A stretch of DNA of 5,016 bases from DP-19 sp041488235. Its GTDB lineage: Bacteria; Desulfobacterota; Binatia; UTPRO1. This document shows positions 1 to 4,846 of the stretch, in pieces. The notes under the pieces are model-generated. The model was not told the DNA's origin and did not search any database. It worked only from the letters and a program-made list of their open reading frames with translations. The stretch covers positions 1 through 5,016 of the forward strand of contig JBGPOW010000302.1 of assembly GCA_041488235.1 (NCBI GenBank), written 5' to 3'. The number at the start of each line of letters is the position of its first letter. Position 1 is the stretch's first letter. Position numbers and translations under genes: made by a program.

Positions 1-90
1 GGCAAAACGGTCGCCGCCGACGCCGTCGATCGCGAGTTCCGCGCCGCTTGGTCGAGCGCCGACGTCCAGCTGCGAATGGAATCCCTGTAG
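1..90 (+). CDS. 3' end of an unidentified gene
   Basis: The first 90 bases read in frame from base 1 to a TAG at 88-90 and give 29 residues, GKTVAADAVDREFRAAW followed by SSADVQLRMESL. The GC-rich codon use matches the neighbours, and no other frame explains the stretch as well. The ending with EFRAAW and ADV resembles tails I associate with tetratricopeptide-repeat proteins, but 29 residues are too few to assign a family. The gene runs toward the minus-strand hydrolase, so the two are convergent with 65 bp between their stops. Confidence 0.5.
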   Translation, partial: GKTVAADAVDREFRAAWSSADVQLRMESL

Positions 91-119
91 CGATCACAGA
101 TCACCACGCCATCGGAGCA

Positions 120-138
120 TCGGCCGCGTAGCGGCCGA
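120..138. terminator. Hairpin between convergent genes, possible terminator
   Basis: An 8-bp perfect stem (TCGGCCGC at 120-127 with GCGGCCGA at 131-138) closes a 3-nt loop. It lies between the TAG at 88-90 on the plus strand and the stop at 156-158 on the minus strand, which is where a shared terminator would be expected. There is no T-tract on either side, so it is not a canonical intrinsic terminator in either direction. Confidence 0.4.
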
Positions 139-155
139 GCGCACGGGGGCGAAAT

Positions 156-731
156 CTATTTGATCAGCCGCTGGATCGTCTTGAAGGCGGGCGACTCCGC
201 GGTACGGACGAGCTCGAGGAGCACGCTTTCGACCGTTCCCGGGACGACACCGGCGCCGAGCATCTTCTCCCAGCCGACCGCGGCGTCCTCGGCGCGGCGT
301 GACGACGTCGTGTCGCGCGGCAGATGCACCGCGTAGCCGGCGGCGATCAGGTCGTGCGCCGTCTGGTTCATGCACGCGTGCGTCTCGATGCCGGCGAGGA
401 CCACCTGGCGGCGCCGCAACCGCGCGAGCGTCGAGACGAAGAGCGGCGTCCCGCAGCAGCTCAAGGTGAGCTTTTCGATCGGCCCGAGGCCGCGTGGCAG
501 ATGCTGCGCAACCTCGGCGGCGGTGTGGCCGAGGCCCTTCGGGTACTGCTCGGTGACGAGCACCGGGACGCCGAGAGCGGCCGCGCCCTGTACCAGCACG
601 GCAACGGCGCGCGCGACGCGAGCGTACTCGAAGAGCACCTCGCGATACGCCTCCTGCACGTCGATCACGACGACGACGGCGGCGTCGCGGTCGAGCAGAC
701 GTGGATGCCGGGGGGCGGCCGCCGGCGTCAC
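156..731 (-). CDS. Isochorismatase-family hydrolase, ISOC1/ISOC2-like
   Basis: A 191-residue cysteine hydrolase of the isochorismatase (nicotinamidase-like) fold. The three catalytic positions are visible: Asp24 in VVVVIDVQ, Lys87 in PIEKLTLS, and Cys120 in GIETHACMNQTAHDL. VTEQYPKGLGHT (59-70) and the C-terminal FKTIQRLIK are typical of the ISOC1/ISOC2 subgroup (YcaC-related) rather than true nicotinamidases. No Asp-x-His metal site is seen. Length is normal for a complete cytoplasmic single-domain enzyme. The start is a GTG at 731 that begins 3 bp after the stop of the upstream small gene. GAGG lies about 9 nt ahead of it, inside that gene's end, so translational coupling is likely. The family is known to hydrolyse amides or isochorismate-type substrates, but the physiological substrate of this subgroup is unclear and none can be inferred here. 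Confidence 0.93.
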   Translation of the reverse strand: MTPAAAPRHPRLLDRDAAVVVVIDVQEAYREVLFEYARVARAVAVLVQGAAALGVPVLVTEQYPKGLGHTAAEVAQHLPRGLGPIEKLTLSCCGTPLFVSTLARLRRRQVVLAGIETHACMNQTAHDLIAAGYAVHLPRDTTSSRRAEDAAVGWEKMLGAGVVPGTVESVLLELVRTAESPAFKTIQRLIK

Positions 732-734
732 GGC

Positions 735-998
735 TCAGTGCCTCGTCAGGCTCTCGCTCTCGGCGTTGACGCCGAGGAGCGCCGCGAGCGCGTCGCAGGC
801 TTCGCTGAGTGGACCCTCGACGGTGTCGCTCACGAGCTGCTCGACGGCGGCGAGATCGTCGGGACCGGGCGGCTCCGACTCGTGATGCATGCCGTGCAGC
901 GCCCAGGCGACCGTGCTCAGACGGTTGCGGACCTCGCCGAGCAGCGCGAGCGCTTTCTCCGGCGACATCTCTGGCGACTCCTTGCCCTTCTGTGCCAT
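735..998 (-). CDS. Small protein of unknown function, 87 residues
   Basis: I do not recognise this family. The protein begins MAQKGKESPEMSPEKALALL and ends ESESLTRH. It has no signal peptide or membrane segment. It looks mostly helical: a charged N-terminus, helix 14-37 (EKALALLGEVRNRLSTVAWALH), a HESEPPGPDD linker at about 39-48, then helices over 49-76 rich in Ala, Leu and Glu. His36, His39, Glu40 and Cys69 are the only obvious metal- or redox-capable residues. The ATG at 998 is fixed by a very strong Shine-Dalgarno (GGAGGAGG at 1007-1000). The reading frame stays open further upstream, but that extension is arginine-rich shadow of the gene behind it. The stop is 3 bp before the hydrolase start, so the two genes are probably co-transcribed. 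It may be a small partner or regulator of that hydrolase, but this is inference from position only. Confidence 0.8.
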   Translation of the reverse strand: MAQKGKESPEMSPEKALALLGEVRNRLSTVAWALHGMHHESEPPGPDDLAAVEQLVSDTVEGPLSEACDALAALLGVNAESESLTRH

Positions 999-1010
999 GC
1001 CTCCTCCTAC
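999..1010 (-). promoter_or_regulatory. Strong ribosome binding site that fixes the small-gene start
   Basis: Read on the minus strand, the sequence is GTAGGAGGAGGC directly before the ATG at 998. AGGAGG at 1008-1003 leaves 4 nt to the start codon. This is the strongest Shine-Dalgarno in the window. It selects this start over longer in-frame readings that run back through the neighbouring gene. Confidence 0.75.
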
Positions 1011-1061
1011 TCCCTGATCGGCCAGACGTCGCATGCAGCCACGTTCGCGCTCATCGGACGT

Positions 1062-1090
1062 ACTGTAGACCGGCCGGGACGTCGCGGCAA
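1062..1090 (-). promoter_or_regulatory. Possible sigma-70 promoter for the small gene and hydrolase
   Basis: On the minus strand TTGCCG (1090-1085) and TACAGT (1067-1062) are separated by 17 nt, each matching 4 of 6 consensus positions. The -35 element starts at the first base after the stop codon of the metallo-hydrolase gene and lies within the 92-bp gap before the small gene. Position and spacing are right, but such matches arise by chance, and read-through from the upstream operon remains possible. Confidence 0.3.
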
Positions 1091-2014
1091 TCAGCGAAAC
1101 ACGAGCGGCGAGCAGCCGCCGCGCGGCACGACGAACGTGTCGCCGATGTTGCGAATCGCGACGCGGTCGGCCTGCGGCCCGGCGGCCGCGAGGAGACGCG
1201 CCATTGCCTCGCCGAGCGGCTCCTTCCCGAGTCGGAACGTGTCCCAGTGGACCGGCAGCAGATAGCACGCGCCCGTCATCCCGAACATGCGCCACGCCTG
1301 CTCGGGATCGGCGTGGTTGTGAATCCACGGATCGTACGCGCCGATGCCGAAGACGGCGACGTCGATACGCGGCTCGTGCGACAGCGCGGCGAATGCCTCG
1401 GTGTAGGCGGTGTCGCTCGCGAAGAGGACGCGACGATCGCCCTTGGTGAGCAGATACCCGGTGTAGCCACGCCAGCCGTCCCACGGCCAGCGCTTGCCCC
1501 AGTGATTCACGGGCACCGCCTCGATGACGACGTCGCCCGCTTCGATGCGCTCGCCCCAGCCCAGCTCGACGACGCGCGGGAAGCCGAGATCGTCGACCAG
1601 GTCGCGCGTCGCCCGTGGCGTCACCAGGAGCGGCGTCGCGGCGAGGCAGCGGAGCGACGGCCGATCGAGGCTGTCCATGTGGGCGTGCGAGACGAGGACG
1701 GCGGCGAGCGGCGGCAGCTCCTCGGGAGCGAGCGCGGCGCGCACCACCCGCGTCGGTCCAATGGTGACGCCGGCGACGTGCACGCCGATTCGCGGAAAGA
1801 ACGCCGGGTCGGTCAATATGCGTGTGCCGGCGAAGTCGATCAGTACCGAGGCATGGCCGACGTAGGCGATGGTCAGATCGTCGTGTGACCAAGAGCGCGG
1901 ATCGGGATGGACGGGCGCGGGAACCGGACGTCGCCACGGTCCGCACGCGTAGACGAGCGCACCGGCGGCGACGACCGCCACCATCGCGGCGACCCATCGA
2001 GCGTGACGACGCAT
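1091..2014 (-). CDS. Exported metallo-beta-lactamase-fold hydrolase, UlaG/NAPE-PLD-like
   Basis: A 307-residue protein of the metallo-beta-lactamase superfamily, in the branch containing UlaG and NAPE-hydrolysing phospholipase D. Residues 7-24 form a hydrophobic segment (WVAAMVAVVAAGALVYAC), either a signal anchor or a lipoprotein signal ending at Cys24 (VYAC is a poor lipobox), so the enzyme is expected outside the cytoplasm. The core starts at about 47 with LTIAYVGHASVLID and LTDPAF. Visible metal ligands are His110, His112 and Asp114 in SHAHMDSLD, His171 in VNHWG, Asp201 in ASDTAY, and His256 in PVHWDTF. The usual last His of HxHxDH is Ser115 here, which may alter the second metal site. 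NHWGKRWPWDGWRGYTG (170-186) is typical of the NAPE-PLD-like branch. Known members cleave phospholipids or lactones; the substrate here is not determined. The gene starts 13 bp after the lipoprotein gene and has only a weak Shine-Dalgarno, so it probably depends on the operon. Confidence 0.9.
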   Translation of the reverse strand: MRRHARWVAAMVAVVAAGALVYACGPWRRPVPAPVHPDPRSWSHDDLTIAYVGHASVLIDFAGTRILTDPAFFPRIGVHVAGVTIGPTRVVRAALAPEELPPLAAVLVSHAHMDSLDRPSLRCLAATPLLVTPRATRDLVDDLGFPRVVELGWGERIEAGDVVIEAVPVNHWGKRWPWDGWRGYTGYLLTKGDRRVLFASDTAYTEAFAALSHEPRIDVAVFGIGAYDPWIHNHADPEQAWRMFGMTGACYLLPVHWDTFRLGKEPLGEAMARLLAAAGPQADRVAIRNIGDTFVVPRGGCSPLVFR

Positions 2015-2027
2015 CCCACGCCGCGCG

Positions 2028-2441
2028 TCAGTGCTTGCCCTCGTGGGGCGATTCGTCGTGATGGCCGTGATGTTCGGGCATCGGGACGACGAGCGACGAG
2101 ACGAGCTTCGCGGCGCTGCCCTTCACGCGCACGCAGCCGCGGTTGTACACGCCGGTCACGAACGCATTGGCGTCGATCTGCACGTCGGTGAGTAGCGTCG
2201 CCTCGGGGACGGTGGCGATCGCCCGCGCCACGGCGTCGGCAAGCGACGCCCGCCGCAACGGAACGAAGAGGATCGAGGTGCCGCAGTCCTCGCCGATGGC
2301 GCCGGTCGCGAGCACCATCGCCGGCGGATACGCCTCGGGTCCGAGGATGCCCGGCAGCGTCGCGACCCGCGCGCTGCAGCCGCTGGCGGGCAAGTAGACG
2401 GCGAGCGCCACGAGCGTCGCGCCTCGGATCAGCCGCCGCAT
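2028..2441 (-). CDS. Small lipoprotein with histidine-rich C-terminus
   Basis: A 137-residue protein with a clear lipoprotein signal: positive MRRLIRG, hydrophobic ATLVALAVYLP, then lipobox ASGC with Cys22 as the lipidated residue. The mature part contains LATGAIGEDCGTSILFVPLR (44-63), a helical segment ADAVARAIATVPEA, and a strand-like DVQIDANAFVTGVYNRGCVRVKG (86-108). This layout recalls small TRL-like envelope lipoproteins, though I would not assign that family firmly. Cys53 and Cys103 could form a disulfide in the periplasm. The tail MPEHHGHHDESPHEGKH (121-137) carries six histidines and several acidic residues and could bind Zn, Ni or Cu. The gene begins 4 bp after the isomerase stop and ends 13 bp before the metallo-hydrolase, so it is internal to the operon. 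Its function is unknown. Confidence 0.85.
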   Translation of the reverse strand: MRRLIRGATLVALAVYLPASGCSARVATLPGILGPEAYPPAMVLATGAIGEDCGTSILFVPLRRASLADAVARAIATVPEATLLTDVQIDANAFVTGVYNRGCVRVKGSAAKLVSSLVVPMPEHHGHHDESPHEGKH

Positions 2442-2445
2442 CCGC

Positions 2446-3210
2446 TCAGTGGTGCGCGAGGAGACGCGCGCGAACCTCGTTCATCCGGCGGCGTGCCGAC
2501 TCGGAGAACCAGACGTCGAGGAAGTCGCGATCGAGACGCGGTCGAGTTTCGGCGAGCCGCGCCAACGTCGGGGCGAGGAGATGCGCCTTGATCGTGGCGT
2601 ATGCCTCGAGCGAGTCGGGGGCGATCGCGCGCGCGACGGCGATGGCACGCGGCAAGAGCGTGTCCCCTTCGACGACCTCGTCGACGAGGCCGCGGGCGCG
2701 CGCCTCCTCCGGCGTGTAGAGCGCTCCCGTGAGCGTCACCTCGCGCAAGCGTGTCGGCGAGAGTGCGTGGCGCGCGATCTCGAAAGGGACGCCGGGGAAC
2801 GGAATCCCGACCTGCACCTCGTTCAGGCCGATCTGCGCGTCCTCGCTGTCGACGACGATGCGCAGATCGCAGGCGAGCGCAATGATGCAGCCGCCGGCGA
2901 TCGCGTGGCCGTTCACCGCGGCGATCGTCGGCCGCGGCAGTGAGAACCACGCGAGCAGCGTCTCGCTCAGCCGATCGACGAACGCGGCGAGCGTCGTCTC
3001 GTCGTACTCCCACAGCTCGAGGAGGTTCAGCCCGGCCGAGAAACAGGTGCCCGTTCCGGTGAGCACGACCGGCAGCGGCGCCGCGCTCTGCAGCTCCGCA
3101 ATCGCCGCTTGCAGATCGGTGAAGAAGTCGTCGTCGAGGGCGTTGACCTTGTTCGAGGTCATCGTGACGACGGCAACGTCGTCGATCTGCTCGATGGTCC
3201 AGCGGCCCAC
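2446..3210 (-). CDS. Enoyl-CoA isomerase (ECI1-like) of the crotonase family
   Basis: A 254-residue cytoplasmic crotonase-fold protein of full family length. The oxyanion-hole segments are CFSAGLNLLEL (56-66) and AAVNGHAIAGGC (97-108). In classical hydratases two glutamates act. Here the first position (after GGC) is Ile109, while the second is kept as Glu131 in IGLNEVQVGIP. AGGCIIALACDLRI and IGLNEVQVGI closely recall mitochondrial ECI1 (AGGC-V-ALTCDYRI and IGLNETQLGI), which keeps a single glutamate and works as a delta3-delta2-enoyl-CoA isomerase. I therefore favour double-bond isomerisation in the oxidation of unsaturated fatty acids over hydration. AGLN carries Asn63 where Asp is common. 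The start is a GTG at 3210 with GGAG 7 nt upstream; a stop in the same frame follows shortly upstream and excludes a longer start. It follows ppiA by 14 bp. Confidence 0.9.
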   Translation of the reverse strand: MGRWTIEQIDDVAVVTMTSNKVNALDDDFFTDLQAAIAELQSAAPLPVVLTGTGTCFSAGLNLLELWEYDETTLAAFVDRLSETLLAWFSLPRPTIAAVNGHAIAGGCIIALACDLRIVVDSEDAQIGLNEVQVGIPFPGVPFEIARHALSPTRLREVTLTGALYTPEEARARGLVDEVVEGDTLLPRAIAVARAIAPDSLEAYATIKAHLLAPTLARLAETRPRLDRDFLDVWFSESARRRMNEVRARLLAHH

Positions 3211-3224
3211 GATGCAACTCCGGC

Positions 3225-3842
3225 TCAGGGCGCCACGCGCACGGACTCGATCACGACCGCTGTCGTCGGGACGTTCTGCATTCCCGCCTTCGTCGCGGTC
3301 GACACCGCGGCGATCTTCTTCACCACGTCCATGCCGTTCACGACCTTGCCGAAGACGGCGTAGCCGAAGCCCGTCGGCGTCTCATCGCGGTGGTCGAGGA
3401 ACGCGTTGTCGACGGTATTGATGAAAAACTGCGCCGTCGCGCTGTCGACGACGTTCGTGCGTGCCATCGCCAGCGTGCCCGTCGTGTTCTTCAGTCCGTT
3501 GCCGGCCTCGTTCTTGATCGGCGCCCGCGTCGGCTTCTGCTGCATGTCCGACGTGAAGCCGCCGCCCTGGATCATGAAAGTCGGAATCACCCGATGGAAG
3601 ATCGTACCGTCGTAGAACTTCGCGTCGACGTAATCGAGGAAGTTTTTGACCGTGATCGGCGCCTTGTCGGGATAGAGCTCGATCGTCATCTCGCCGAGCG
3701 ACGTCTTGATGACCGCGCGCTGCGCCTTCGCCGGCGCGGCGCTCTTTGCGGGCGCCGGGCTCTTCGGTGGATCGGCGGCCTGCGCCGTCGCCACCGAAAC
3801 GAGCAACATCGAAAACACCGCGAGCATCAAGGTCTGCGTCAT
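3225..3842 (-). CDS. ppiA: Periplasmic peptidyl-prolyl cis-trans isomerase, cyclophilin type
   Basis: A 205-residue cyclophilin that catalyses proline cis-trans isomerisation in folding exported proteins. Residues 1-22 (MTQTLMLAVFSMLLVSVATA then QA) form a signal peptide, followed by a Pro/Ala/Lys linker to about 41 and the cyclophilin domain at 43-203. Active-site segments are present: FHRVIPTFMIQGGGF (82-96, with Arg84 equivalent to CypA Arg55), MARTNVVDSATAQFFIN (126-142) and FLDH (148-151). FGYAVFGKVVNGMDVV and the NEAGNGLKNTTGT segment are very close to E. coli PpiA. The ATG at 3842 is chosen because GGAGGG precedes it and it begins the signal peptide directly; a GTG at 3911 would add a non-signal leader. 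It is the first gene of the minus-strand operon and has a promoter-like sequence 28 nt upstream. Confidence 0.96.
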   Translation of the reverse strand: MTQTLMLAVFSMLLVSVATAQAADPPKSPAPAKSAAPAKAQRAVIKTSLGEMTIELYPDKAPITVKNFLDYVDAKFYDGTIFHRVIPTFMIQGGGFTSDMQQKPTRAPIKNEAGNGLKNTTGTLAMARTNVVDSATAQFFINTVDNAFLDHRDETPTGFGYAVFGKVVNGMDVVKKIAAVSTATKAGMQNVPTTAVVIESVRVAP

Positions 3843-3869
3843 GCGCCCTCCGTGTCGGGAAACGCCGAC

Positions 3870-3898
3870 CGTATTCCATGCTCGTCCAGGAGCGTCAA
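3870..3898 (-). promoter_or_regulatory. Probable promoter of the ppiA operon
   Basis: Minus-strand TTGACG (3898-3893) matches 5 of 6 positions of a -35 box. After 17 nt comes AATACG (3875-3870), matching 3 of 6 for the -10. Transcription would start near 3863 and give a leader of about 20 nt before the ATG at 3842, including its Shine-Dalgarno. The -10 is weak. Confidence 0.4.
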
Positions 3899-3923
3899 GG
3901 CGAACCGACACGGCGGTCGCTGC

Positions 3924-3953
3924 CTGGCATGCCGGCGAGCGATCGCCTATGGT
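3924..3953 (+). promoter_or_regulatory. Weak promoter candidate for the MaoC-type hydratase gene
   Basis: CTGGCA (3924-3929) and TATGGT (3948-3953) are 18 nt apart, each matching 4 of 6 positions. If used, transcription would begin near 3960 and the whole 92-nt hairpin would lie in the leader. No better candidate was found by eye between the hairpin and ppiA, and only 21 nt separate the hairpin from the start codon. Confidence 0.22.
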
Positions 3954-3978
3954 GCGCCACGTTTACGTTTCCGCCTGT

Positions 3979-4070
3979 GTGCGAGCGCGGGTAGTCGTCG
4001 CCTGCACCCGTTGTGCGCACTGAACCTTTTGCGCACGCGGGGTGCAGGCGATGACTACCCGCGCTCGCAC
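3979..4070. repeat. 92-nt near-perfect inverted repeat (long hairpin)
   Basis: The arms 3979-4009 and 4040-4070 are 31 nt each and complementary except at 3997/4052. There G faces T, so it is a G-U wobble in plus-strand RNA and a C-A mismatch in minus-strand RNA. Inside, a 3x3 internal loop is followed by a second 7-bp stem (GTGCGCA 4013-4019 with TGCGCAC 4030-4036) and a 10-nt loop, CTGAACCTTT. No T-tract follows either arm, so this is not a normal terminator. No target duplication is visible at the edges. It lies between divergent genes, ends 21 nt before the hydratase ATG and leaves the Shine-Dalgarno at 4081-4086 outside the stem. It could be a mobile palindromic element, a leader RNA structure or a protein-binding site. 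Confidence 0.93.
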
Positions 4071-4091
4071 CCGCGGCCGAAAGGAGTACGC

Positions 4092-4547
4092 ATGCGCACC
4101 GTGAACGGCTTGGACGAAATGAAAGGACTAGTGGGCCAAGAGCTCGGCACGAGCGACTGGCACACCGTCACGCAAGAAGAGATCGACCTCTTCGCAAAGG
4201 CGACCCACGACCACCAGTGGATCCACGTCGATCCCGAGCGCTGCCGGCGCGAATCGCCGTTCGGCGGCCCGATCGCGCACGGCTACTACACGCTGTCGCT
4301 GGCGCCACATCTCTTGGCGCAAATCCTGCGCGTCGATGGCGTACGCATGGGCGTGAATTACGGACTCAACAAGATGCGCCTTCCGAGCCCGCTGCCCGCC
4401 GGCGCCAAGGTGCGCGCGCGTGCGACGCTGGCGGCGCTCGAGCCCGTGCAGGGCGGCGCCAGCGCGACGATCGGTCTCACGTTCGAGGTCGAGAACCAGG
4501 CGAAGCCGACGTGCGTCGCCGAGGTGATTTACCGCTACTACGCCTGA
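4092..4547 (+). CDS. MaoC-type (R)-specific enoyl-CoA hydratase, HtdZ/NodN-like
   Basis: A 151-residue hot-dog-fold protein. The hydratase 2 motif is clear: Asp40 and His45 in ATHDHQWIHVD are the expected catalytic pair, followed by PFGGPIAHGYYTLSL (56-70). NYGLNKMRLPSPLPAGAKVRAR (89-110) and the ending AKPTCVAEVIYRYYA match, over the same total length, the mycobacterial (3R)-hydroxyacyl-CoA dehydratase HtdZ (Rv0130) and the related NodN proteins. It should reversibly hydrate trans-2-enoyl-CoA to (R)-3-hydroxyacyl-CoA in the cytoplasm; chain-length preference cannot be read. Start ATG 4092 has AAGGAG 5 nt upstream. Longer in-frame readings run through the hairpin and the divergent promoter region and are rejected. 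It is divergent from the operon holding the enoyl-CoA isomerase, so both may serve acyl-CoA metabolism, but nothing shows co-regulation. Confidence 0.93.
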   Translation: MRTVNGLDEMKGLVGQELGTSDWHTVTQEEIDLFAKATHDHQWIHVDPERCRRESPFGGPIAHGYYTLSLAPHLLAQILRVDGVRMGVNYGLNKMRLPSPLPAGAKVRARATLAALEPVQGGASATIGLTFEVENQAKPTCVAEVIYRYYA

Positions 4548-4586
4548 GTCGGCGCGCCACGAGTCCATCTCGTCGCCGCGGCGCGG

Positions 4587-4729
4587 GTGCGGCGGGGCGG
4601 CGGGTGGCTCCGCGCGAGGATCGCTCGCACGGGATGCCGGACACGATTTAGAACTTCCGTATTGCGAACCTCAGGTGCCGAAGTGGCTCGCTCTTTATGC
4701 GCGCTCCGCCACCCGCCGCCCCGCCGCAC
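4587..4729. repeat. 22-bp inverted repeat pair, GC-rich
   Basis: 4587-4608 (GTGCGGCGGGGC then GGCGGGTGGC) is perfectly complementary to 4708-4729, with 99 nt between the arms. The right arm overlaps by 3 nt the left arm of the 36-bp repeat at 4675-4710. The arms are G/C-only apart from two T:A pairs, so low complexity is a concern, but 22 perfect bases exceed what local composition should give. Confidence 0.8.
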
Positions 4730-4846
4730 TCACGACACGGTGATGGAAGACGGAATTGCGTCGTGCCGGCACACGCTGCCGACGCCACGTGCGTGCCGGG
4801 GTGCGTAGTCGGCGGAGCGCGCATAAAGAGCGAGCCACTTCGGCAC
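4675..4846. repeat. 36-bp perfect inverted repeat with 100-nt spacer
   Basis: 4675-4710 (GTGCCGAAGTGGCTCGCTCT and on to CTCCGCC) is perfectly complementary to 4811-4846. The arms include the AT-containing core CTCTTTATGC, so this is not a composition artefact. Flanks 4666-4674 and 4847-4855 show no target duplication. Together with the 22-bp pair, it makes a 55-nt sequence (4675-4729, minus strand) whose complement is present in two pieces on either side. Confidence 0.95.

Noticed and set aside
324..1888. Large plus-strand open frames opposite the minus-strand genes
   Set aside because: They are Arg/Ala-rich, lack recognisable motifs and lie antisense to genes with intact catalytic residues. 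High GC content creates such open frames.
735..1997. Long minus-strand open frame of 420 codons covering the small gene
   Set aside because: Its upstream two thirds is arginine-rich shadow of the metallo-hydrolase gene in another frame. Only the last 87 codons, after the strong Shine-Dalgarno, look like a protein.
3843..3911. Longer ppiA start at a GTG at 3911
   Set aside because: It would place 23 residues ahead of a good signal peptide and overlap the probable promoter. ATG 3842 has its own Shine-Dalgarno.
3979..4070. Long hairpin as an intrinsic terminator
   Set aside because: No T-tract follows either arm, and it lies between divergent genes where no transcript is expected to end.
3390..4091. 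Plus-strand N-terminal extension of the MaoC-type hydratase
   Set aside because: It would run antisense through ppiA, the divergent promoter region and the hairpin. Family length (151 residues) and AAGGAG at 4081-4086 support ATG 4092.
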